DNA of 64,000 bases from Actinomycetaceae bacterium (GTDB lineage Bacteria > Actinomycetota > Actinomycetes > Actinomycetales > Actinomycetaceae). Below the pieces are notes generated by a model, which had not been told where the DNA came from, searched no databases, and worked only from the letters and a program-made list of their open reading frames with translations. Of this stretch, positions 37,312 to 45,809 are shown in pieces. Made by a program: the position numbers and the translations under genes. Numbering within the stretch: position 1 is the stretch's first letter; the number at the start of each line of letters is the position of its first letter. The stretch is from the NCBI GenBank assembly GCA_030540715.1, contig JAUNVQ010000005.1, forward strand, positions 53,815 through 117,814, read 5' to 3'.

Positions 37312-37478
37312 GGTTATTATCAAGCATATTTTCTACCCTTCAGGTGCATTTTTTGAATAAATATACCCTTAATGGGTGTACCGCCTTTGAGTGAAGTGTG
37401 AAAACCTGGTGTTGCATGACGATTTGACACCTCGTCAGCAACATGTGATGTCTTCGACTCATCCAAAGGGGTAGAACA

Positions 37479-38075
37479 ATGAAAACAACAAAGAAACTGC
37501 TTGCCATTTTTGCTATTGGAGCACTCGGTGTTTCCTTAACTGCGTGTGGCTCTTCGGATGATGGCGATAAGTCGCCTGAAGCCGATACTAAAGCGGCGCA
37601 GCAAAGTGAAGAACCTGCCAAAGACGATGAATCTGGCGGTGAAGAAAAGCCGTCTGGAGAAGTCAAAAATAAGGACACGATAGGCGATGGCCTTCAATTC
37701 GGTGACACCTATGAGTATGAAGACGGATTGAAAGTGACAATTGGAGCAGTAGAGGATTTTACTCCTTCTGACAACATTGCCAATCAGTTGACGGATTACC
37801 CTATTCGTTACAAAGCGAAAGCTACCATTGAAAACGGCAGTGATAAGAAGCTGGATTTAGGGATGTACGCGATTACCGTGAAAAGTGGCAGTGACGCGGG
37901 GCAGCTTTTTGGTGATCCAGAACAAAACCTTGAAGCCATGCCGTATGGCGAATTTGCACCTGGCGATTCCAAATCAACAGAAGTTGGTCTTGCCCTACCA
38001 AGTGATGGGGAACTTTCACTTGAGTTCCAAATCGTCGGTGAAAATGAGCGCGAGAAGATCACCTTCAAGAAGTGA
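37479..38075 (+). CDS. Secreted lipoprotein, DUF4352-like
   Basis: A 198-residue predicted lipoprotein. The signal peptide (MKTTKKLLAIFAIGALGVSL) ends in the lipobox LTAC with Cys23 as lipidation site. Next is an acidic, disordered linker rich in Asp, Glu, Lys and Pro (residues 24-65). The C-terminal domain (LKVTIGAVEDFTPSD, YKAKATIENGSDKKLDL, and a closing strand) resembles immunoglobulin-like DUF4352 domains common in actinobacterial lipoproteins. The start follows AAAGGGG. The next gene encodes a paralogue with the same layout. Anchored on the outer face of the membrane; function unknown, perhaps binding or stress sensing. Confidence 0.8.
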   Translation: MKTTKKLLAIFAIGALGVSLTACGSSDDGDKSPEADTKAAQQSEEPAKDDESGGEEKPSGEVKNKDTIGDGLQFGDTYEYEDGLKVTIGAVEDFTPSDNIANQLTDYPIRYKAKATIENGSDKKLDLGMYAITVKSGSDAGQLFGDPEQNLEAMPYGEFAPGDSKSTEVGLALPSDGELSLEFQIVGENEREKITFKK

Positions 38076-38128
38076 CCTTCGACAGCGCACGCACACCATT
38101 ACTTCACCACGTGAAAGGAAGAACGCTC

Positions 38129-38698
38129 GTGACTTTACAAAAAATTGCTGCATTGATGGTCGCAGGGATTCTTTGTGTGACCATGACCGGCTGCGGTTCC
38201 TCTGATAAGGACGCTAAAGATGCCACATCGCATGACAAGAAAACAGAAAAGCCGGTCGCTGACACGAAAGAAGAATCCAAGAACGATGGCGAAAGCTCAG
38301 CCTCTGAAACAGTGGAAGGCGATACCGCTCAGTTTGGGCAAACACTTGTCAACAAGGATGGTTTTTCGTTTACGATGAGTGAACCAGAGGAATTTCAGCC
38401 TTCTGATGAGGCTCTGGTTGGCGAAGGAACACCATTGAAAGTTCATATGACTTTTAAAAATGGTACAGATAAACCTGTAGAAACAACGTTTATCGCCATC
38501 ACTGCCCAATCGGGTGGTAAGGAAGCAGAAGAAATCTATGACGCAAAAAATAAGTTAGGCGAATTACTAACTGAAACCTTGAACCCTGGCGACAGCATCG
38601 AGTTTGACAGTGCCTACGCCGCTGCAGATCCCAATGATTTCTCCTTAAAAATTATCAGTCTTGACTGGGCAACCGATGAATACCACTTCGTCAAGTAG
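38129..38698 (+). CDS. Secreted lipoprotein, paralogue of the upstream gene
   Basis: A 189-residue predicted lipoprotein beginning with GTG at 38129 behind AAAGGAAG; the frame is open to 38072, but that would place 19 residues before the signal peptide. The lipobox is MTGC with Cys22. A charged linker (KDAKDATSHDKKTEKP onward) precedes a C-terminal domain with FSFTMSEPEEFQPSDEAL and PLKVHMTFKNGTDKPVE. These align in order with LKVTIGAVEDFTPSDN and YKAKATIENGSDKKLD of the preceding gene, so the two arose by tandem duplication and then diverged. The 53-base gap and same strand suggest one transcript, ended by the hairpin at 38776-38820. Function unknown. Confidence 0.8.
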   Translation: MTLQKIAALMVAGILCVTMTGCGSSDKDAKDATSHDKKTEKPVADTKEESKNDGESSASETVEGDTAQFGQTLVNKDGFSFTMSEPEEFQPSDEALVGEGTPLKVHMTFKNGTDKPVETTFIAITAQSGGKEAEEIYDAKNKLGELLTETLNPGDSIEFDSAYAAADPNDFSLKIISLDWATDEYHFVK

Positions 38699-38775
38699 AC
38701 TGTAGGCATGAGGTTTCGGATCTTCATTGCTCTTCATGTGGGGAGATCCCCTGTTGGTTCTTACTGTTATGAATC

Positions 38776-38820
38776 CAGGCACGGGAAGTATGTCCTTGTT
38801 GGATATGCTTCCCGTGCCTG
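38776..38820. terminator. Strong hairpin after the lipoprotein pair
   Basis: CAGGCACGGGAAG (38776-38788) pairs exactly with CTTCCCGTGCCTG (38808-38820) around a 19-base loop. It lies between the lipoprotein genes and the converging hypothetical gene. No T-run follows, so the termination strength is uncertain. Confidence 0.7.
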
Positions 38821-38872
38821 TACAAGTGTCAGGGTGGATCTGTGGGATAGAAGTGATGGTGTAGCTTCGCCC

Positions 38873-39337
38873 TCACAAATTATCATCGACGAACATCTGA
38901 CGAATACGATAGCGACGTTGAAGTCGCGTAAGAAGCCTGTACAGCTCGGAACGGCGTGCAGCTAAAACAGTATTGGGGTCCCCTAGAAAACTATGTTTGC
39001 TTCCGTTTCGTTCTTTTCCTGTCATCATCGGGAGCTGTTCGTAAGTGTCGTTGCTGTCAGTCGTGAGATACCTTGCCCCCTCATTTTTTTGTCTTCGATC
39101 GTCCTTCGCACTACACGGTAAGTGTGGTGGTAAAACCAGGTCATTAAAGGAACCCATACCCCCATACCATGACAACATCACCAATAACTGCTGCGGAACC
39201 TCCTGGTCGGGAGCAGCAAGAAGGATCAGCGCGTAACGTTCAATTTGGTTTCGCCAAAACGTCTCCCCAGTAAGGGTCAAGATATCCACCAGGCCGTCCA
39301 AGCACTGCTGCATCTCGCTTTTCAAGTCATCACTCAT
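38873..39337 (-). CDS. Hypothetical protein (154 residues)
   Basis: An open frame starting at the ATG at 39337 with a weak GAGAG upstream. The N-terminal half is alpha-helical (LDGLVDILTLTGETFWRNQI) and contains SWYGGMGSFNDLVLP, a short motif resembling small uncharacterised DUF6966-type proteins. The rest is polar and basic, ending in a helix rich in Arg (RSELYRLLTRLQRRYRIRQ). No signal peptide or membrane segment. Neighbours are unrelated. It looks real because the motif is coherent, but its function is unknown; an immunity-type or regulatory small protein is possible. Confidence 0.6.
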   Translation of the reverse strand: MSDDLKSEMQQCLDGLVDILTLTGETFWRNQIERYALILLAAPDQEVPQQLLVMLSWYGGMGSFNDLVLPPHLPCSAKDDRRQKNEGARYLTTDSNDTYEQLPMMTGKERNGSKHSFLGDPNTVLAARRSELYRLLTRLQRRYRIRQMFVDDNL

Positions 39338-39485
39338 GGGAAACTCTCGATAGTTGTAAGGATGTCACGATAGTGGCATGTGTTTTTAACTGTACTATCT
39401 TTACAAGAAACGTACAGGTATTCGGCGATTGATTTCATCATCTGGCACAAGCACTCGCACAAAGATTAAAAAAGCATGGCACTAG

Positions 39486-39866
39486 TTAGTATTGAATTTT
39501 CGCGGCAAAATACGCAGCGATGCTCACAAAGGCACACGCGATTCCCGATACGAGGTAGCAAATAAAGGCAAAGATAGAAACCGCGTACGATGTTTCGGAG
39601 GGGAACATGGGGGTTGCGATGAAGATGATGATTGACAGAGCATATGTCGCTACCAAAAGGATAAAGACTGCACGCAAGAGACGCGAAACCATAAAATACC
39701 GCATTGCTTTATAGCTGTATATTCCCGATGCAACGGCTACAATATGCAGGCACAGCACTACAATGCGTGAAGCAGCGAAACCATGACCAAGGACCTCCCA
39801 CGGAAGGAGGACGATGATGAGTACCAATGGAATGGCTAAGGATACTAATATTCTGATTGGGTTCAT
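39486..39866 (-). CDS. Small membrane protein, four predicted helices
   Basis: A 126-residue hydrophobic protein starting at the ATG at 39866 with no clear ribosome-binding site. Four hydrophobic stretches (ILVSLAIPLVLIIVLL, IVVLCLHIVAVASGIYS, AVFILLVATYALSIII, VSIFAFICYLVSGIACAFVS) fit a four-helix membrane bundle. I recognise no family. It is flanked by a hypothetical gene on the same strand and a broken methyltransferase on the other. Likely real from its hydrophobic pattern, but no role can be given. Confidence 0.6.
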   Translation of the reverse strand: MNPIRILVSLAIPLVLIIVLLPWEVLGHGFAASRIVVLCLHIVAVASGIYSYKAMRYFMVSRLLRAVFILLVATYALSIIIFIATPMFPSETSYAVSIFAFICYLVSGIACAFVSIAAYFAAKIQY

Positions 39867-40000
39867 AAAGAAATTATACTCACATACTTACTTACAGTAT
39901 GTATTTATTCCCTGTCGTAATTCATTCGATATCCCTTTGTTACTCCTGATAATCTCTTATACTTTCACTATGCCAGCCGTGCACCTGAATGGTTCCTCCC

Positions 40001-40539
40001 ATGAGCGATAAACGCCGCCGAGCATACGGTTTTTCTGCCGATTTTTCCGGCACCCTCCTGGATGTGCCTATTGGCACTGCCCTCTATACAATTGATACGT
40101 ATCGAGCATTACCACATGCCCAGATTACAGGTCTTGACTATTCACAGACGATGCTTGAGGGGGCAAAAAACGGATTACCGATGCTGGACTACGTAATGTC
40201 AGTCTTATTCAAGGCGATGTTCGCAGTATGGATTTTCCAGATAATTCTTTTGACTTTGTTCTTACGATGAGTGGTATCCATGTTTTTCCCGATAAAGACC
40301 AGGCACTTGCACAGATTGTACGGGTCTTAAAGCCGGGCGGTTTCTTTACAGCAAATTTTTACGTCAGAGGCATATCTAGGCTCACTGATATGTGGGTTAC
40401 CAATTTTTTGGGACGAATGGGATGGCTGACTCCCCCGTTTTATACGCAAGAGGACGCCCGCCGTACTCTGAGCCGACTTTTTTCCTCCGGTGAGTATCGT
40501 CTTGATGTCTCAATGATGACGGTGCGCTGCTGGAAATAA
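40001..40539 (+). pseudogene. Class I SAM-dependent methyltransferase remnant with frameshift
   Basis: Two frames carry consecutive parts of one methyltransferase. The first (ATG at 40001) has the SAM-binding block SGTLLDVPIGTALYT and PHAQITGLDYSQTMLEGA. The reading frame then shifts near 40175-40195. In the new frame NVSLIQGDVRSM continues into MDFPDNSFDFVLTMSG and IVRVLKPGGFFTANFYV, ending at 40539. About 50 N-terminal residues usual before motif I are also missing or unrecognisable. Motifs I, II and III are otherwise well kept, so the break is recent, or is a sequencing error. Relatives methylate small molecules or lipids; the target is not readable. Confidence 0.82.
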
Positions 40540-40671
40540 ACATCAGCACTCCATGAAAATTTAAGCGCTGATCTTAGTCGAAATTTTGATGAGAAAAATA
40601 TTCGAATTGACGCATAGGTTTCAAGTAGAAAATACAAATAACCGTTGAGCTGCAACTATAACACTTTATAC

Positions 40672-40712
40672 AAGAAAATCTACTCGAAAAAATTATTCGA
40701 GTAGATTTTCTT
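40672..40712. terminator. Perfect 17-bp hairpin, bidirectional terminator
   Basis: AAGAAAATCTACTCGAA (40672-40688) pairs perfectly with TTCGAGTAGATTTTCTT (40696-40712) around a 7-base loop. The outer arms are A-rich upstream and T-rich downstream, so it can end transcription from both sides. It lies 131 bases after the end of purH, which reads towards it, in the otherwise empty 304-base gap between the methyltransferase remnant and purH. Confidence 0.85.
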
Positions 40713-40843
40713 CTAAATTTCCAAGTAATTATTCAGGTATCTATTTCCTGTCCTGGATATATTCCTTCGGCTCTGCTCCCCTTTCACAGCACACATGGTG
40801 TACCAAGAAGACGTATTAAAGGCATCTCCTCACGGACTCTGTA

Positions 40844-43021
40844 TCAACCCGCGTGCGAGAAATGGCGAACACCCGTAAAGTACAGGGCAACCCCCGCCTT
40901 GTCACAGGCTTCGATCACTTCATCGTCGCGAACGGATCCTCCAGGTTCAACGATGGCAATCACACCGGCATCAATAAGAACTTGTGGACCATCGGCAAAG
41001 GGGAAAAAGGCGTCGGAAGCGGCAACTGAACCGCGTGCACGTTCTTCTGGTACATCAGAAGTGATGTCCTGGGTACGAGCACCGCCAACACCGCCCTTTT
41101 CACTGTGGTCGCCACCGGCATCCGATGCAGCATCACCGGTGGAACGCGACCCCAAAGTATTGGCGCGTTCAACAGCCAGTTTCACGGAGTCAACACGATT
41201 GACCTGCCCCATCCCAATACCTACTGTGGCACCATTCTTTGCTAACAACACCGCATTGGAACGTACAGAGCGAACAGCGCGCCATGCAAAAGCAAGATCC
41301 GCTAAAACATCATCTGCAACGGCTTTACCGGCTACCAGTTTCCAGTGAGCAGGATCATCGCCCTCTTCCCTGACATCATCCTTTGCCTGCACCATCATGC
41401 CACCAGAGATAGGACGGAACTCAAGCTCACCTTTTTCGGGTTCCTGCATTGTCAAGAGCCGCAAATTCTTTTTCTTTTTCAAGATCTCTAAAGCATCTTC
41501 ACTAAACGATGGCGCAACAACGACCTCTGTAAAAATTGGGCGTATCTGTTCGGCCATCTGCTGAGTGACTTCACGATTGGCGGCTATGACTCCCCCAAAT
41601 GCTGATACCGGGTCACAGTCGTGGGCCAGCTGATGCGCTTTAGCAATATCATTGGCAACTGCTACGCCACACGGGTTGGCATGTTTACACACTGCTACAC
41701 ATGGCTCATCGTGATCATAGGCTGCACGGACTGCTGCATCGGCATCATAGTAGTTATTAAAGCTCATGGGTTTGCCGTGCAAGACTTTCGCATGCGCTAT
41801 TCCACCTGTTGTAAGCGGGTATGCAAATGCGGCAGCCTGCTGATGTGGATTCTCGCCGTAACGCAGCTGTGGAAGTTGCTCATTTTCTGTGGCAAGTGCC
41901 GCAATGACATCTTCAAAAACTAAAGCACCAGTTCTATTGTCTTTATTCACAGCGTTATTGTCGTCAGGACTACTATAGGAACTATCATGTTTCTTACCAC
42001 GTTGATGCACGGTCTCTACCTGGTCAATAAACCATTGGGAGACTGCGGCATCATAGTGGGCAGTATGGGTAAAGGCTTCAGCTGCTAAACGTCGGCGTTG
42101 GCGGTAAGTATAACCACCTTTTGCAATGTGCCCAAGCGCGTCATTGTAGTTCTTCGGTGATACTATCACCGCCACACAGGCATGATTCTTTGCGGCAGCC
42201 CTCACCATCGACGGTCCACCAATATCAATCTGTTCAACACATTCTTCGAATTTTGCTCCGGATGCCACAGTATTTTCAAAGGGATAAAGATTACATACCA
42301 CCAAGTCAAATGCCCGAATATCCTGTTCATTGAGTTGGCGCACATGGTCTTTCTTACGTCGATCAGCCAAAATGCCGGCATGAATATGAGGGTGCAATGT
42401 TTTGACCCGCCCATCTAGGCACTCGGGAAAACCGGTTACATCGTCAACGGGCGTAACAGGAATACCTGCCTGTTCGATACGTGCAGCAGTTGACCCAGTA
42501 GATACGATTTCTACCCCAGCCTCGTGGAGCGCCTGAGCGAATTCTTCTAAACCAGTTTTGTCGTACACTGACACAAGTGCACGTTTGATCTGATGTCTTC
42601 CTCTGGTAGAAATAACATGTTCGCTGCCTTCAGGTACAGCTTTTTTTCCTCGCGTTTTTTTATTTTTAGAAGTTCCTTTTACTGAGTTTTCACCGCGTAG
42701 ATCCTGTGCTTTGTGTGTATTCTTTTTTGATTTCTTCTTTGCCCCCAAGGCTTGGGTTTTTCCGTTCTTCTTTGAACCGTTTTTTGCCTTGTTTTTGCCC
42801 GAAGCAGCGGTGTCTTTCTTGCCAGACGTACCAGCATCCTGTTGTGCTGCTTCACCTTTTTTCTCGGTATTGTCCTTCCTTGCTGCACTAGGTGGGCCCG
42901 ATTGAGAGCGTGCTTTTGTGCGACGTGAAGAACCTGTTGTCTTCTTATTCTTTCGGGCGGAAGCCCCTTCATCGCCTGTAGTGTGATTAACTGTTACTTC
43001 TTCGGCGTGCTTATCTGCCAT
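40844..43021 (-). CDS. purH: Bifunctional AICAR transformylase / IMP cyclohydrolase with Lys-rich N-terminal extension
   Basis: A 725-residue PurH catalysing the last two steps of IMP synthesis. I start at the ATG at 43021 behind CAGGAGTCACT. The conserved enzyme begins only near residue 143 ([16 protein letters not shown]). It shows [57 protein letters not shown] and the C-terminal [15 protein letters not shown] ... [11 protein letters not shown] ... [10 protein letters not shown]. Residues 1-140 are low-complexity, dominated by Lys, Ser, Gly, Thr and Asn, and absent from typical PurH (about 520-545 residues). A second insertion of about 45 residues ([20 protein letters not shown] region) sits just before GSVAASDAF. 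The catalytic motifs are intact, so it is probably active. purN lies 90 bases upstream, so both belong to one purine unit. Confidence 0.94.
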   Translation of the reverse strand: MADKHAEEVTVNHTTGDEGASARKNKKTTGSSRRTKARSQSGPPSAARKDNTEKKGEAAQQDAGTSGKKDTAASGKNKAKNGSKKNGKTQALGAKKKSKKNTHKAQDLRGENSVKGTSKNKKTRGKKAVPEGSEHVISTRGRHQIKRALVSVYDKTGLEEFAQALHEAGVEIVSTGSTAARIEQAGIPVTPVDDVTGFPECLDGRVKTLHPHIHAGILADRRKKDHVRQLNEQDIRAFDLVVCNLYPFENTVASGAKFEECVEQIDIGGPSMVRAAAKNHACVAVIVSPKNYNDALGHIAKGGYTYRQRRRLAAEAFTHTAHYDAAVSQWFIDQVETVHQRGKKHDSSYSSPDDNNAVNKDNRTGALVFEDVIAALATENEQLPQLRYGENPHQQAAAFAYPLTTGGIAHAKVLHGKPMSFNNYYDADAAVRAAYDHDEPCVAVCKHANPCGVAVANDIAKAHQLAHDCDPVSAFGGVIAANREVTQQMAEQIRPIFTEVVVAPSFSEDALEILKKKKNLRLLTMQEPEKGELEFRPISGGMMVQAKDDVREEGDDPAHWKLVAGKAVADDVLADLAFAWRAVRSVRSNAVLLAKNGATVGIGMGQVNRVDSVKLAVERANTLGSRSTGDAASDAGGDHSEKGGVGGARTQDITSDVPEERARGSVAASDAFFPFADGPQVLIDAGVIAIVEPGGSVRDDEVIEACDKAGVALYFTGVRHFSHAG

Positions 43022-43111
43022 AGTGACTCCTGAGGTACTTTTGATCGACGACCCCGGACCCAGGCGCGCGACCAACAGAGGTTATTGATGCTTCCTAATG
43101 GTTATCCATTT

Positions 43112-43777
43112 TCAGCCAACACTTCCGGTGCAGCTGTTATCGCCAGTTGCATCTACGTTCAGGCTAACGCGTCGCCCCTGGATTGTCCAGCCGTTGACAA
43201 CCATGGCGCCAACGCTTTCAACAAGTTGTTTTCTTTCATGAACTTTAATGCGTTCTAGCAGGCTATCAGGAGTATCATTATCACGGACAGGAACAACGGT
43301 TTGCGCTATTATCAACCCTGTATCAACTCCTGGATCGACAAAAAATAGTGTGGCACCCGAATATTTCACACCATAGGCAAGAGCATCGGCTGGACCGTGG
43401 ATCCCTGGAAACGACGGCAGAAGCGAGTTGTGTGTATTGATAATTCTTCCGCTAAATCTGGTGACAAAGTCATTGCCAAGTAGTTTCAAAAACCCGGCAC
43501 AGATCACCAAGTCAGGCTGATAATGAGCTACCTGCGCAGTAAGAGCTTTATCCCATTGTTGGCGAGTGTCGTAGTTTTTCACGCTTTCCATAAAAACTGG
43601 GATTCCTGCCTTGTGCGCGTAGTCCAAACCTTTACAAGGACGGTCGGCCCCAACGGCAACAATCGTGGCCCCGTAGCCGTCACTTTGGCATGCGCGGTGA
43701 AGTGCCACCATATTGGAGCCCCCACCAGATACCAGAACAACCAGGCGGGCTGGCCGGTTATTTATCGTATGTTTCAT
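43112..43777 (-). CDS. purN: Phosphoribosylglycinamide formyltransferase (GART)
   Basis: A 221-residue enzyme that formylates glycinamide ribonucleotide with 10-formyl-tetrahydrofolate, the third step of purine synthesis. The start ATG is at 43777. Marks: VVLVSGGGSNMVAL for the phosphate loop, then LVICAGFLKLLG. The active-site segment INTHNSLLPSFPGIHG has the catalytic Asn and His, reading N-T-H-N where most have N-I-H-P. It is followed by DALAYGVKYSGATLFFVDPGVDTGLIIAQ with the catalytic Asp. Length is slightly longer than usual owing to a polar tail. It sits between a DUF6350 gene and purH, the order usual in actinobacteria. Confidence 0.94.
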   Translation of the reverse strand: MKHTINNRPARLVVLVSGGGSNMVALHRACQSDGYGATIVAVGADRPCKGLDYAHKAGIPVFMESVKNYDTRQQWDKALTAQVAHYQPDLVICAGFLKLLGNDFVTRFSGRIINTHNSLLPSFPGIHGPADALAYGVKYSGATLFFVDPGVDTGLIIAQTVVPVRDNDTPDSLLERIKVHERKQLVESVGAMVVNGWTIQGRRVSLNVDATGDNSCTGSVG

Positions 43778-43836
43778 TGTGTTTTTCTTTCTTAAAGAGG
43801 TCGCTACGCCTCGTCGCGGAAGGAATTCTTTACAGT

Positions 43837-45543
43837 TTAAGATCGCGATCTAGCACATAATCTGCGCACACTTGGATGTCCAATAATCATGACTAATACC
43901 AATGGCACTGCACATTCAAGCAATGCACATAACAGTATTGATACCGGATCTGATCCAATTTTAGTTAGGCGTCCAGGGCCAATACCGCCGCCGCTGAGCC
44001 ACACTAGGCCAGCTAGTATCATACTTATTGCAACACCTGCGATAAGCGCGCTGGCAATATGTTCAAAAAAATCGACCCGTGCTTTGCTCATGTACATTAT
44101 GATGCCACCACAGATACTGATAAGCACAATAATCACAATAGGCCATGCTCCTGGGCTCCATTGCGGAATTGCCGCGTAGGCAGGTATTGCTGGTGTGGGT
44201 CCTAGTTCAGAGCTCCACGGTGTTATCACATTGTCTGTAGCCGCAAAAAACCCGGGGCCCATCATCCAGCTAAGAGTCCATGCAGCCATATTGGGAAGAA
44301 AAGCTAGGTGTGCTAATACAATAACAAGTCCACCTAGCCATCCACTATCCAGGTCGGAAGCAACGCGCAATACTGCCGAGATATGAAAAAGGAAACTCCC
44401 CATGATAGCAGCGAAGGCCAACCAGAAAAGAAGTATCGTAAAAGTGCGTGCAGTTTCAAGCCCAGAGACTATCCACCCTGGAATAACCAGACTTCGGGCC
44501 CCTATAGATACGGTACGCTGATCGCGGTCAATCCCGATCTCACGTTCTGTTTCATTGGCCTCTATCGCTTTATCCCAGTAATGAAAAGCAGTATGTGACA
44601 AAGTAATATATTTGATTTTTTCCACGTGATGACGCATAAAATGCTTACGGTCAAAGATTTTATGCCGCAGAGGCATTTCTTCTCCTTCATGCTGTTCACG
44701 AAGTTTCTTTCGTTCATATTCTGAGCGTCGTAGTGCTCGCGCTGCCGCTATTGCTGCGTTAGCAGCTGCAGGTGAGGATGCTTGGGCTCGTAGATGTTTT
44801 TCTTCTTCTTCGTCGATAAAGTCTGCGGTACTTTGCCGGTGTTCCTGCGACAATGCGGTAGATGTCGCCGTCGTTGTATGTTCTTTGTAGGTTAAGGGGG
44901 TCAGTTCTGCGGGTTCTGCAATATCGTGGCGCAGTTGTGCCGCACCGTGATACAACCCGTGCAGCACAGCCAGGGTGGAAATGACTGCAGCACCGATAGC
45001 AGGTTTCCACCACACAAAGGTATGCTCAATTGTCATTGACAAAAGAGCTACAGTAACAACATGTGCTGGCACAACAAGCCACATCATTGTGAATGAGTGT
45101 CCGCGCCAGATTCGAGCCAAAGCCGATGTTACCCATATATAAGCACACGTGAGGCCCAGAGGTATCAGGGAAAAAATCCATGTATGGTCGTCAATTCCAG
45201 TGACTATGCTGATTCCGTAACCCGATGCCCACACCGAGGCAGCAACAGCAGATACAGAGCTCCAAGTTGCTTCGGTCAGCCATATATTTGATTGTGCTGT
45301 AATAAATACACCACTTACAAGGCCTACCACCACTACCCATGGGAACACAGCAGAGGCTGCCCCTGCAAGTAGTGTCCGCCCAAAACCATAGGGAAGTTGA
45401 ATTTCAATGGTTGGCCGCTTTTTGGTGCTGCCGGTTGAGGATGCAAAATCGCGCGCAGAGCGTGACTGACGCTTGCGCGAAGCAAAGGCTGCAAGTGGCG
45501 CACTAATGTCTGAGGATTTATGTTGAGTGACCATCACCCCCAT
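43837..45543 (-). CDS. DUF6350 family membrane protein (cell division protein PerM-like)
   Basis: A 568-residue polytopic membrane protein of the DUF6350 family, which in actinobacteria regularly sits between sucCD and purN-purH. About ten hydrophobic segments are visible (for example AGAASAVFPWVVVVGLVSGVF, then AAIMGSFLFHISAVL, and near the end ISMILAGLVWLSGGGIGPGRL). A central cytoplasmic charged region (about residues 215-300) is rich in Glu, Arg and His. The mycobacterial relative PerM is linked to cell division and persistence; no biochemical function is known for this branch. The start could be the ATG at 45543 or 45534. Here the gene is cut off from sucD by the operon at 45810-51581 on the other strand. 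Confidence 0.8.
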   Translation of the reverse strand: MGVMVTQHKSSDISAPLAAFASRKRQSRSARDFASSTGSTKKRPTIEIQLPYGFGRTLLAGAASAVFPWVVVVGLVSGVFITAQSNIWLTEATWSSVSAVAASVWASGYGISIVTGIDDHTWIFSLIPLGLTCAYIWVTSALARIWRGHSFTMMWLVVPAHVVTVALLSMTIEHTFVWWKPAIGAAVISTLAVLHGLYHGAAQLRHDIAEPAELTPLTYKEHTTTATSTALSQEHRQSTADFIDEEEEKHLRAQASSPAAANAAIAAARALRRSEYERKKLREQHEGEEMPLRHKIFDRKHFMRHHVEKIKYITLSHTAFHYWDKAIEANETEREIGIDRDQRTVSIGARSLVIPGWIVSGLETARTFTILLFWLAFAAIMGSFLFHISAVLRVASDLDSGWLGGLVIVLAHLAFLPNMAAWTLSWMMGPGFFAATDNVITPWSSELGPTPAIPAYAAIPQWSPGAWPIVIIVLISICGGIIMYMSKARVDFFEHIASALIAGVAISMILAGLVWLSGGGIGPGRLTKIGSDPVSILLCALLECAVPLVLVMIIGHPSVRRLCARSRS

Positions 45544-45809
45544 CTTGCCTTAAAGTTGATGTCGAATAAAGAATATCACTGCGCGGGTAAGAAGATCCTG
45601 TTTTATTTTCACGAAAAAGAGTGCCAATAATTGTTCCACAATAACCCTTGACAGAGAAACAGATCACACTTAAAATAATTTTTAATTCCACTACTCGGAA
45701 TTTGTATTCCATTTAAATCGTCGGTTTTTCTTGGTCTACATATCGCAAAGGCGTTTATCGATGCCTCTATGCACTCTCATCCGACACCACTATGCAACGG
45801 AGCATACCT

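Noticed and set aside
38708..38965. Plus-strand frame of 85 codons after the lipoproteins
   Set aside because: It runs across a strong hairpin and overlaps the better supported minus-strand gene.
41000..42600. Plus-strand frames opposite purH
   Set aside because: Shadows of the purH coding frame, with no family resemblance.
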